Below, in pieces: positions 1 through 6,684 of a DNA stretch of 12,984 nt. The first letter of the stretch is position 1; each line of letters starts with the position of its first letter. Below the pieces are notes generated by a model. That model was not told where the DNA came from. It made no database searches and saw only the letters and a list, made by a program, of their open reading frames with translations. The translations under genes and the position numbers were made by a program. Origin of the DNA: an uncultured Lachnospiraceae bacterium (GTDB lineage: Bacteria > Bacillota > Clostridia > Lachnospirales > Lachnospiraceae); contig CAJJYZ010000050.1 in assembly GCA_905197485.1 (NCBI GenBank), forward strand, positions 1-12,984. Reading direction: 5' to 3'.

Positions 1-54
1 GTAAGGCAAAGGTCTGCAACACCTCTATCACCAGTTCAAATCTGGTTGGCGCCT
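1..54 (+). tRNA. tRNA-Cys (GCA), 5' end cut off by the window edge
   Basis: This is the 3' three quarters of a cysteine tRNA; about 17 bases of the 5' end lie outside the window. The anticodon loop CTGCAAC carries anticodon GCA at 16-18. The T-stem ACCAG (30-34) pairs with CTGGT (42-46) around TTCAAAT. The acceptor 3' strand TGGCGCC (47-53) is followed by the discriminator U at 54, the known identity base for cysteine tRNAs. CCA is not encoded. The visible part matches the complete tRNA-Cys at 6496-6566 except for four T-stem positions, which form two compensated pairs. Confidence 0.93.
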
Positions 55-59
55 TGATA

Positions 60-92
60 ATAGAAGATTCATAACGAGTCTTCTATTTTTTT
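60..92 (+). terminator. Rho-independent terminator of the first tRNA-Cys
   Basis: ATAGAAGATTC (60-70) pairs with GAGTCTTCTAT (76-86) over 11 positions, with one T-G wobble, around the loop ATAAC. A run of T follows directly to 92. It starts six bases after the tRNA end, so it most likely ends the tRNA transcript and isolates it from the downstream operon. Confidence 0.88.
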
Positions 93-161
93 GTGTTAAA
101 AAAGGATAAGATAGGATTTTCAGAAATTCTTCTAATAAAACAACATATAGTATCAGAAATT

Positions 162-170
162 TGATATACT
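162..170 (+). promoter_or_regulatory. Extended -10 promoter for the DUF4358/MBOAT operon
   Basis: TGATATACT matches the extended -10 form TG-N-TATAAT, with TATACT at 165-170. No good -35 box is seen 16-18 bases upstream, which is acceptable for an extended -10 promoter. It lies between the tRNA terminator and the first gene, predicting a start near 177. The -10 forms the right half of an imperfect inverted repeat (148-171), so a regulator may bind here. Confidence 0.5.
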
Positions 171-225
171 AGGCAATAACTAATAAGAGGAAAAAACTCA
201 CAGTAGTAAAAGAAAGGAGATTCGT

Positions 226-810
226 ATGAAGAGAATTTTAGTATGGATTCTTGCAGGAACGTTGATTTTTGGTGTGGCAGGCTGTCAGAAGAAGCCGGAG
301 TCCCAAGGTTCTGTTTCCGAGCAGGGAGAAGAGGAAGTAAAAGTGAAAGATTCCCTGGAGGTATTGGAGAATGTTTGGGAACTTTATGAGGAGGAAGAGA
401 AATTTCCGGCTATGGGAGGCGGATATAACCAAATGGTAGAGAATGCACCGGGCAAGGTTGAGATTACAGATGCGGAGAGTCTGCAGTCCTTATTGATTGT
501 CCCGGAGGAAGACGTGGCATTGCTTGATGATGCGGCGAGCATGATGCATGCGATGAATGCCAATACATTTACAAGTGGAGTATTTCGTGTGAAAGAAAAG
601 GCGGATGTGGAGACATTTACAGACTCTCTGAAAAAAGCAATCTTAAATAATCACTGGATGTGTGGATTCCCGGAAAAATTGTTGATGGTACAGATTGGAG
701 AGCAGTATGTAGTCTCTGCGTTTGGAAATGCGGATATTTTGAAGAATTTTGAGACTCATTTACAGGAGGCATATCCGGCAGCGAAGGTCATTGTAGAAGA
801 GAGTTTATAG
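226..810 (+). CDS. DUF4358 family lipoprotein
   Basis: A 194-residue secreted lipoprotein of unknown biochemical function. The N-terminus has a short basic start, a hydrophobic stretch and a lipobox GVAGC, so Cys20 would be lipidated and the protein tethered to the outer face of the membrane. An acidic linker (about 25-60) leads to a domain at about 75-190 that resembles DUF4358: a D-rich start, a central Lys-rich helix ending in an N-x-W segment, then a short strand ending in a SAFGNAD-like sequence. The start is supported by AAGGAG at 214-219. The MBOAT gene begins one base after the stop, indicating translational coupling. DUF4358 genes commonly sit beside MBOAT and DHHW genes in Clostridia, so a role as accessory subunit of a surface O-acylation machine is inferred. 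The family call is by resemblance only. Confidence 0.8.
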   Translation: MKRILVWILAGTLIFGVAGCQKKPESQGSVSEQGEEEVKVKDSLEVLENVWELYEEEEKFPAMGGGYNQMVENAPGKVEITDAESLQSLLIVPEEDVALLDDAASMMHAMNANTFTSGVFRVKEKADVETFTDSLKKAILNNHWMCGFPEKLLMVQIGEQYVVSAFGNADILKNFETHLQEAYPAAKVIVEESL

Positions 811-811
811 T

Positions 812-2209
812 ATGTTATTTTCGAGCATTCCTTTTTTATATTATTTTCTCCCTTGTGTATTGGCGTTATATTTTTTGGCGCCGTTTCGCTATAAAAACTT
901 TGTACTGCTTATGTTCAGCCTGATTTTTTATTCATGGGGAGAACCAAGATATATTTTTCTGATGATAGGTTCGATTCTTTTAGCATATGTGGAAGGGCTG
1001 ATGATAGAACGTTCACAGGGGAGAAAACGGCGGAAATATATATTAATAGCGTCGTGTGCAGTTCATTGCAGCTTTTTGCTGTTCTTTAAGTATACGGATT
1101 TTTTAATTGAAAATATCAACGCGTTGGGGGCTCAGATTCCGTTACTGAAGATAGCTCTTCCGATTGGAATTAGTTTTTATACGTTCCAGATTTTAAGTTA
1201 TTTGGTGGATGTCTATCGCGGGGACTGCGCCGCGCAGAAGAATTTGATATCGTTTGGCGCATATGTGTCGATGTTTCCACAATTGATTGCGGGGCCGATT
1301 GTACGCTATCGTGATATTGCTATGCAATTGGAGTGTCGCCAACATACGATAGAGAAAGCGGCGCTTGGTATCCGAAGATTTATTTTCGGATTGTCGAAAA
1401 AGGTGATTTTGGCAAATGGATTAGGAGAACTATGTAGTATTTTCCAATCTTCTTCGGACGTTTCGGTGTTATATTATTGGTTATATGCGGTTGCGTTTAC
1501 ATTGCAGATTTATTTTGACTTTTCAGGATATAGCGATATGGCGATTGGATTAGGAAAACTTTTCGGCTTTCATTTTCCAGAGAATTTTCAATATCCATAT
1601 CTGTCGCGGAGTATTCAGGAATTTTGGAGAAGATGGCATATGACGCTTGGCTCCTGGTTCCGGGACTACATCTATATTCCTTTGGGTGGGAATCGGGTGA
1701 GCGAAGGACGTTGGATTTGGAATATTACGATTGTATGGTTTCTGACGGGACTTTGGCATGGCGCGGCATGGAATTTTGTCGTTTGGGGTCTATTTTTTGC
1801 CTGCCTGCTTTTTCTGGAAAAGAAAGGATTCGCGGAGGTGTTGCAGAAGCATCGGATTTTTTCACATATCTATGTGCTTCTGATGGTTCTTATCAGTTTC
1901 GTGATTTTTAATGCCGGAAGTATGAAAGAGGCAGTCTCCTATTTTCGGGTGATGTTTACGGGAGGAGGACTTCCGCTTATCTCCGCAGAATTTTTATATT
2001 ATCTTAGAAGTTATGGAATACTCTTGATAGTAGCGGTTGTGGGAGCGACGCCATGGGTGAAAGATAAACTAATCGATATGAGAAAAAAGGAAATCTGGAA
2101 CTGCGTGCTTAATCTATTGGAACCTGTGGCATTAGTCATATTGTTGCTTGTGGTAAGCGCCTATTTAATCAATGATTCTTACAATCCGTTTTTATATTTT
2201 CGGTTTTAG
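812..2209 (+). CDS. MBOAT family membrane O-acyltransferase (DltB/AlgI type)
   Basis: A 465-residue polytopic membrane protein, the usual length for this family. The start MLFSS with the following FLPC-x-LALYF is the classic MBOAT N-terminus and fixes the start codon. Hallmarks follow in order: an IGISFYTFQ segment, a FPQLIAGPIVRY segment, an FDFSGYSDMAIG segment, WRRWHMTLGSWFRDYIYIPLG with His276, and GLWHGAAWNFVVWG with the expected catalytic His316. Family members take an acyl group, often acetyl, from a cytoplasmic donor and pass it through the membrane to an extracytoplasmic acceptor. The neighbouring DHHW protein is the natural partner that would place it on a polymer, as in AlgI with AlgJ/AlgX. 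No dltA or dltC is nearby, so teichoic acid D-alanylation is less likely than O-acetylation. The substrate cannot be read from sequence. Confidence 0.93.
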   Translation: MLFSSIPFLYYFLPCVLALYFLAPFRYKNFVLLMFSLIFYSWGEPRYIFLMIGSILLAYVEGLMIERSQGRKRRKYILIASCAVHCSFLLFFKYTDFLIENINALGAQIPLLKIALPIGISFYTFQILSYLVDVYRGDCAAQKNLISFGAYVSMFPQLIAGPIVRYRDIAMQLECRQHTIEKAALGIRRFIFGLSKKVILANGLGELCSIFQSSSDVSVLYYWLYAVAFTLQIYFDFSGYSDMAIGLGKLFGFHFPENFQYPYLSRSIQEFWRRWHMTLGSWFRDYIYIPLGGNRVSEGRWIWNITIVWFLTGLWHGAAWNFVVWGLFFACLLFLEKKGFAEVLQKHRIFSHIYVLLMVLISFVIFNAGSMKEAVSYFRVMFTGGGLPLISAEFLYYLRSYGILLIVAVVGATPWVKDKLIDMRKKEIWNCVLNLLEPVALVILLLVVSAYLINDSYNPFLYFRF

Positions 2210-2221
2210 GAGGTGGAGGAG

Positions 2222-3322
2222 ATGTCAGATAGAAAGAAGAACATAGCTGTGGTTTTGTTGACAGGTATGCTGATGATTGGACTCTTCCTCATCAGTATTG
2301 TAAAACCGTCGGAAGAAGTATCGGTAAGCGAGAGAAGACCGTTAAAGCAATATCCAAAGCTTCAGAAAGAATCGGTACTATCGGGAGTTTTCATGAGAGA
2401 ATTTGAAGAGTATGCCTCCGACCAGTTCCCGTTTCGGGAGAAATTTCGGAGATTGTACGCGGATATTTCGACAGAAATTTTGAGAAAAAAGGATATGGAT
2501 GGTCTGTATTTGCGGGAGGATATGGCGATTGCGAAAGAATATCCGTTAAATGAGGCATCTCTTGACCATACGGTGGATGTGTTTCAGAGAATTTATGAGA
2601 CGAACTTGAAAGGGAAGAGCAGAGATATCTATCTGTCTATCATTCCGGATAAAAATTATTTTTTACAGGATGATACTTCGGTGTTGTCTATGGATTATGA
2701 TTACTTTTTTCAGAAGATGAAAGAAGGATTGCCTTATATGAAGTATATCGATTGTGCGCCGTTTCTTACATTGGATGATTATTATAAGACGGACCCACAT
2801 TGGAGACAGGAGAAAATCGAGGATGTGGCGATATTTTTAGCGGATGCGATGGGAACGACCGTCGGGACGCCTTGCGATAGGATACCGGTGCAGGAATATT
2901 TTCGCGGAACATATGCGGGACAGGCGGCAAGACCACTTCCTTCGGAAAAAATGTACTATCTTACAAATCCTGTCATACAGAAATGCAGGGTATATGATAA
3001 GGAAAATGAGCGTCAAATCGGGATGTACGATGAAAAAAAGGCGAAAGGTCGAGACCCGTATGAGTGTTATTTATCGGGACCCTTGTCTTATATTACGATA
3101 GAAAATCCGACGGCAAAGTCAGAGAAAGAGTTGATTATTTTTCGGGATTCTTTTGCAAGCGCTATTGCACCTTTGCTGGCAGAGGGGTATAGTAAGATTA
3201 CGCTTTTAGATATCAGATATCTCCCGAGCTATTCACTTCAATCGCTTGTGGATTTTGAGGAGAAAGATATTTTGTTTCTTTATAGTACAAGTGTGTTGAA
3301 TCATAGTGAGACGCTGAAATAG
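2222..3322 (+). CDS. DHHW family protein, AlgJ/AlgX-like extracytoplasmic O-acyltransferase
   Basis: A 366-residue protein with an N-terminal membrane anchor (about residues 5-26) and a large outside domain. It keeps the SGNH-like catalytic pattern of the AlgJ/AlgX/DHHW group: Asp191-Pro-His193-Trp194, in the D-x-H-W motif that names the family, and Ser310 in the sequence FRDSF. This predicts an active Asp-His-Ser triad. The ATG at 2222 is preferred over the in-frame GTG at 2213, because AGGAGG (2208-2213) lies 8 bases before the ATG but overlaps the GTG. The gene starts 12 bases after the MBOAT stop. By analogy with alginate acetylation, it would receive the acyl group exported by the MBOAT protein and move it to a cell-surface or secreted polysaccharide. 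The acceptor is unknown. Confidence 0.88.
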   Translation: MSDRKKNIAVVLLTGMLMIGLFLISIVKPSEEVSVSERRPLKQYPKLQKESVLSGVFMREFEEYASDQFPFREKFRRLYADISTEILRKKDMDGLYLREDMAIAKEYPLNEASLDHTVDVFQRIYETNLKGKSRDIYLSIIPDKNYFLQDDTSVLSMDYDYFFQKMKEGLPYMKYIDCAPFLTLDDYYKTDPHWRQEKIEDVAIFLADAMGTTVGTPCDRIPVQEYFRGTYAGQAARPLPSEKMYYLTNPVIQKCRVYDKENERQIGMYDEKKAKGRDPYECYLSGPLSYITIENPTAKSEKELIIFRDSFASAIAPLLAEGYSKITLLDIRYLPSYSLQSLVDFEEKDILFLYSTSVLNHSETLK

Positions 3323-3360
3323 GAGAAGAAATATAGTGGCAGGAAGGAGAATAAAAGCAT

Positions 3361-4644
3361 ATGGAAATAGTGGAAAGACTGGCGGCAGAGGAAGAACTCG
3401 TCTGGCTGAATCCAAAGTACGGAGAAGAGCCGGAAGAAGCGGGTGAGTTGTCTATGCGGGATATTGAGGATGCCGAGAAACGCTTAGAGCGGTTTGCGCC
3501 GTTTATTGAACGGTGTTTTCCGGAGACAAAAGAGGCGCATGGAATCATAGAATCTCCGCTTTGTGAAATTGATAAAACAGCAGAATCATTCGGGCTACCG
3601 GGAAGACTTTTTCTGAAATTGGACAGCCATCTTCCAATCGCAGGTTCTGTTAAGGCGCGCGGAGGAATCTACGAAGTGCTGAAGCATACGGAAGAGTTGG
3701 CATTTGAGCATGGATTATTGAAAGAAGAAGAAAATTATGAAAAGCTTGCAGAGGAGCAATACCGGAAGTTTTTCTCACAATATACGATACAGGTCGGTTC
3801 TACGGGGAATTTGGGACTCAGTATCGGTATCGCCAGCGCTGCAATTGGATATCGGGTGATTGTGCATATGTCGGCAGATGCGAAGGAATGGAAGAAAAAC
3901 CTGCTTCGTTCTCATGGAGTTACGGTGATGGAATATGAATCGGACTACAGCGAGGCGGTAAAAAACGGAAGGAAACTATCCGATGCAGACCCGAACAGTT
4001 ATTTTGTAGATGATGAAAATTCTAAGAATCTGTTTCTTGGTTATGCGGTGGCGGCAAAGCGATTGGCAAGACAGCTCCAGGATGCGAAGATTCTGGTAGA
4101 TGAAAGACATCCGTTATTCGTATATATTCCATGTGGAGTGGGCGGAGCTCCGGGAGGGGTTACATTTGGACTGAAGGAAATCTTCGGTGAAAATGTCCAT
4201 TGTTTCTTTGTGGAACCTACGAAAGCTCCTTGTATGCTTCTCGGGATGGCAACAGGGAAGCATCATGCGATTTGTGTGCAGGATATCGGATTGAGCGGCT
4301 TGACGGAAGCAGATGGATTGGCGGTAGGACGACCTTCCGGATTTGTCGGAAAAGTGATGGAGCCAAGGCTTTCCGGTATTTTTACAATCAAGGATAAGAA
4401 ATTATATGAATATATGAGAAAAATCAAGAGTGAAGAAGGAATCTTTTTGGAGCCGAGCGCGTGTGCCTCATTGGAAGGCCCTGTGAAGATGTTTACATAT
4501 CAAGAATGTAGAGATTATATTGTGGAACATGGACTGGAAGGGAAGATGGAACATGCGGTTCATATTGCATGGGCAACAGGAGGAAGCCTTGTTCCGGAAG
4601 AAATCAGAACAATATATGAGAACACAATGTTAGAAGAGGTGTAG
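3361..4644 (+). CDS. dsdA: D-serine ammonia-lyase (D-serine dehydratase)
   Basis: A 427-residue pyridoxal phosphate enzyme that converts D-serine to pyruvate and ammonia in the cytoplasm, serving detoxification or use of D-serine. The cofactor lysine is Lys98 in AGSVKARGGIYEV. The phosphate-binding loop is GSTGNLG at 146-152, and the PCGVGGAPGG and WATGGSLVPEE segments are typical of DsdA. The length is close to the Escherichia coli enzyme. AAGGAG at 3344-3349 supports the ATG at 3361, although the spacing of 11 bases is long. No dsdC regulator or dsdX permease is seen. It follows the DHHW gene by 38 bases without a terminator and precedes the aldo/keto reductase by 4 bases, so co-transcription is likely. 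The functional link to the acylation genes is unclear. Confidence 0.95.
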   Translation: MEIVERLAAEEELVWLNPKYGEEPEEAGELSMRDIEDAEKRLERFAPFIERCFPETKEAHGIIESPLCEIDKTAESFGLPGRLFLKLDSHLPIAGSVKARGGIYEVLKHTEELAFEHGLLKEEENYEKLAEEQYRKFFSQYTIQVGSTGNLGLSIGIASAAIGYRVIVHMSADAKEWKKNLLRSHGVTVMEYESDYSEAVKNGRKLSDADPNSYFVDDENSKNLFLGYAVAAKRLARQLQDAKILVDERHPLFVYIPCGVGGAPGGVTFGLKEIFGENVHCFFVEPTKAPCMLLGMATGKHHAICVQDIGLSGLTEADGLAVGRPSGFVGKVMEPRLSGIFTIKDKKLYEYMRKIKSEEGIFLEPSACASLEGPVKMFTYQECRDYIVEHGLEGKMEHAVHIAWATGGSLVPEEIRTIYENTMLEEV

Positions 4645-4648
4645 GAGA

Positions 4649-5569
4649 ATGAAACAGGTAAATTGGGGTACAACCGGAATCAAAGTTCCGGCAATTGCCA
4701 TGGGATGCATGAGAATGGCAAATGTTGAAGTGACAGATGCAGTTCATATGATTGAAAAAGCGGTGGAAGAAGGCGTAAATTTCTTCGACCATGCGGACAT
4801 CTATGGGAGAGGAAAGAGTGAAGAAGTATTTGCGGAAGCGTTAACGCGTACAAGTATTCGAAGAGAAGATTTGTTCTTACAATCGAAATGTGCGATTGTT
4901 CCGGGAGTGATGTATGATTTCTCCAAAGAGCATATTATTGCATCGGTGGAAGGCTCTCTTCAAAGACTTCGAATAGATTACTTAGATTCTTTGCTTCTTC
5001 ACAGACCGGATATTTTGATGGAACCGGAAGAGGTTGCGGAGGCCTTCGACCAGTTAGAGAGAGAAGGAAAAGTACGCTATTTTGGTGTGTCAAACCATAA
5101 TCCGATGCAGATGGAACTTCTGAAAAAATGTGTAAAACAACCGCTTTGTGCAAATCAGTTACAGTTCAGTATCGCACATACAGGAATGATTCGAAGCGGT
5201 GTGGAAGTCAACATGATGACGGACGGCGCACTCGACAGAGACGGAAGCGTGTTGGATTATTGTCGGTTACACGACGTCACAATTCAGGCATGGTCCCCAT
5301 TCCAATATGGAATGTTTGAAGGCGTATTTCTGGGGAATGAGAATTTTCCGGAACTGAATCAGAAGATTGATGAGATTGCGGAGAAATATGCGGTAAGCAA
5401 TACGACGATTGCGGTTGCATGGATTCTTAGACATCCGGCTAATATGCAGGTACTTTCCGGAACGATGAATGTGAAACGTTTCGAGGAGATTTGTAGGGCA
5501 TGTGAAGTGCAGCTTACGAGACAGGAATGGTATGAGATTTATCGTGCGGCAGGCAATCAATTACCATAA
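4649..5569 (+). CDS. Aldo/keto reductase, YdhF type
   Basis: A 306-residue NADPH-dependent oxidoreductase of the aldo/keto reductase barrel family. The catalytic tetrad is visible: Asp47 and Tyr52 in FDHADIYG, Lys80 in QSKCAI and His118 in LLHRPD. The DHADIYG, HRPD, GKVRYFGVSN and terminal RQEWYEIYRAAG segments closely resemble Escherichia coli YdhF, a predicted oxidoreductase of uncertain substrate. The ribosome binding site is probably AGAGGTG inside the end of dsdA (4635-4641), since the AGGAG at 4643-4647 is only one base from the start. It is tightly coupled to dsdA. The physiological substrate is unknown. Confidence 0.93.
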   Translation: MKQVNWGTTGIKVPAIAMGCMRMANVEVTDAVHMIEKAVEEGVNFFDHADIYGRGKSEEVFAEALTRTSIRREDLFLQSKCAIVPGVMYDFSKEHIIASVEGSLQRLRIDYLDSLLLHRPDILMEPEEVAEAFDQLEREGKVRYFGVSNHNPMQMELLKKCVKQPLCANQLQFSIAHTGMIRSGVEVNMMTDGALDRDGSVLDYCRLHDVTIQAWSPFQYGMFEGVFLGNENFPELNQKIDEIAEKYAVSNTTIAVAWILRHPANMQVLSGTMNVKRFEEICRACEVQLTRQEWYEIYRAAGNQLP

Positions 5570-5600
5570 GAGATAGTAATAAGATACAGTGAGGATAAGA

Positions 5601-6443
5601 ATGAAGCAGAAATGGAAACTAAAGTGGAAAGCATTGAAAATGGAAATCGCAGAGCATAAGAGTTCTTTTATCGTGTACATGACACTTCGAATTCTTGTCA
5701 TTATCATTATGATATTACAGATTCTGAACAGGAATTTTGACGACGTATTCTACTGCGCGTTGACACTGATTCTTCTGTTAGTGCCAAGTTTTTTGCAGGT
5801 AGAACTTAAGATAGAACTTCCAACCCCTCTTGAGATTATTATTTTGCTTTTCATTTTTGCGGCGGAAGTACTCGGAGAAATCGGTTCTTATTATACGAAA
5901 TTTCCGTATTGGGATACGATGCTCCATACGATTAATGGATTTTTGGCAGCAGCCATCGGATTTGCGCTTGTAGATATTTTGAACAGACATAAGGGAGATA
6001 AATTTCATTTATCTCCTCTTTATCTGGCAATTGTAGCATTCTGTTTTTCCATGACTATCGGCGTCATGTGGGAATTTTTTGAATGTACTATGGATGTATT
6101 TTTCGGGATGGATACGCAGAAGGATACGATTGTGCACAGTATTTCAAGCGTCATGTTAGACCCTACAAAAACACAGACTGTCATACATATCAATGATATC
6201 AAAGAAGTGACCGTCAATGGTCAGGAGCTTGGACTGGGAGGTTACCTGGATATCGGGCTTCTGGATACGATGAAAGATTTGTTTGTCAATTTTATCGGGG
6301 CAGTTGTTTTCTCGGTCATCGGGTATTTCTATGTGAAGAAACGTGGGGAAGGAAAATTTGCGAAGAAGTTCATTCCGACACGCAAAAAAGAAGGAAAAGA
6401 CTTCATGAAAATCGTAGAAGAGAAATTGACGGAGAAAAAATAA
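5601..6443 (+). CDS. YjdF/DUF2238-like integral membrane protein
   Basis: A 280-residue membrane protein with a basic cytoplasmic N-terminus and about six hydrophobic segments. Five lie at about 24-165 and one near the C-terminus, followed by a Lys-rich tail. Conserved-looking polar residues in or near the membrane are WDTMLHTINGF (Asp105, His109) and MWEFFE (Trp157, Glu158, Glu161), which match the pattern of the YjdF/DUF2238 family; its function is not established. A soluble loop of about 60 residues lies before the last membrane segment. The ATG at 5601 is chosen over the in-frame GTG at 5589 because GAGG (5591-5594) sits 6 bases upstream. It follows the reductase by 31 bases. The -35 box of the downstream tRNA-Cys promoter lies in its last codons. 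Confidence 0.72.
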   Translation: MKQKWKLKWKALKMEIAEHKSSFIVYMTLRILVIIIMILQILNRNFDDVFYCALTLILLLVPSFLQVELKIELPTPLEIIILLFIFAAEVLGEIGSYYTKFPYWDTMLHTINGFLAAAIGFALVDILNRHKGDKFHLSPLYLAIVAFCFSMTIGVMWEFFECTMDVFFGMDTQKDTIVHSISSVMLDPTKTQTVIHINDIKEVTVNGQELGLGGYLDIGLLDTMKDLFVNFIGAVVFSVIGYFYVKKRGEGKFAKKFIPTRKKEGKDFMKIVEEKLTEKK

Positions 6444-6454
6444 TCTGTTATAAT
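6426..6454 (+). promoter_or_regulatory. Near-consensus promoter of the second tRNA-Cys
   Basis: TTGACG (6426-6431) and TATAAT (6449-6454) are separated by exactly 17 bases, almost the vegetative sigma factor consensus. The -35 box is inside the end of the preceding membrane protein gene and the -10 box is just past its stop. The predicted start is near 6461, at the base of the leader hairpin. Strong constitutive promoters are expected for tRNA genes. Confidence 0.85.
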
Positions 6455-6459
6455 TTTTT

Positions 6460-6490
6460 ATGTTGGTACATATACTATGAGTACCAGCAT
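6460..6490 (+). other. Hairpin in the tRNA-Cys leader
   Basis: ATGTTGGTAC (6460-6469) pairs with GTACCAGCAT (6481-6490) over 10 positions, with one G-T wobble and an 11-base loop. No T-run follows, so it is not a standard terminator. It begins at the predicted transcription start and ends five bases before the tRNA, so it may protect or guide processing of the precursor, or slow read-through from the upstream operon. Confidence 0.6.
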
Positions 6491-6495
6491 AATAC

Positions 6496-6566
6496 GGCGC
6501 CATAGCCAAGTGGTAAGGCAAAGGTCTGCAACACCTCTATCCCCGGTTCAAATCCGGGTGGCGCCT
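6496..6566 (+). tRNA. tRNA-Cys (GCA)
   Basis: A complete 71-base cysteine tRNA. The acceptor strands GGCGCCA and TGGCGCC pair fully. The D-arm is GCC/GGC, the anticodon GCA is at 6528-6530, and the T-stem CCCGG/CCGGG surrounds TTCAAAT. The discriminator is U and CCA is not encoded. The anticodon stem has an A-C mismatch at its outer end (6521 and 6537), also present in the first copy. It has its own promoter and terminator. Confidence 0.97.
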
Positions 6567-6592
6567 TAAAAATAAAAAAAGTATAAAAATGT

Positions 6593-6639
6593 GGAACAAC
6601 CGTTAAAATTCTAGATTTTCGGTTGTTTCTCTTTTTTTT
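6593..6639 (+). terminator. Rho-independent terminator of the second tRNA-Cys
   Basis: GGAACAACCG (6594-6603) pairs with CGGTTGTTTC (6620-6629), and an inner AAAAT/ATTTT pairing extends the hairpin. A run of eight T follows at 6632-6639. The 3' arm also contains the TTGTTT that can serve as the -35 box of the next promoter. Confidence 0.85.
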
Positions 6640-6652
6640 AATGTGCTATATT
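6623..6652 (+). promoter_or_regulatory. Promoter of the RND efflux gene
   Basis: TTGTTT (6623-6628) and TATATT (6647-6652) are 18 bases apart, and TG at 6644-6645 gives an extended -10 (TGCTATATT). Transcription would start near 6659, about 25 bases before the ATG. The -35 box overlaps the 3' arm of the tRNA terminator. Confidence 0.55.
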
Positions 6653-6684
6653 AAGGAGTAGAGAAAAAGGAAAGAAGGAAAATT

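Noticed and set aside
1624..1911. A 95-codon open frame on the + strand inside the MBOAT gene
   Set aside because: It is out of frame within the most conserved MBOAT region and has no ribosome binding site.
2213..2221. Alternative GTG start for the DHHW protein
   Set aside because: The GTG overlaps the AGGAGG ribosome binding site; the ATG at 2222 has proper spacing.
5589..5600. Alternative GTG start for the YjdF-like protein
   Set aside because: GAGG at 5591-5594 overlaps this start and is well placed for the ATG at 5601.
6460..6490. Terminator for the upstream six-gene run
   Set aside because: The hairpin lacks a following T-run and lies downstream of a strong tRNA promoter.
1..6566. tRNA copies as the two ends of a recently integrated element
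   Set aside because: The copies carry compensated T-stem differences, no integrase gene lies between them, and the 3' flanks differ just after the tRNA end, so a recent att duplication is not supported.
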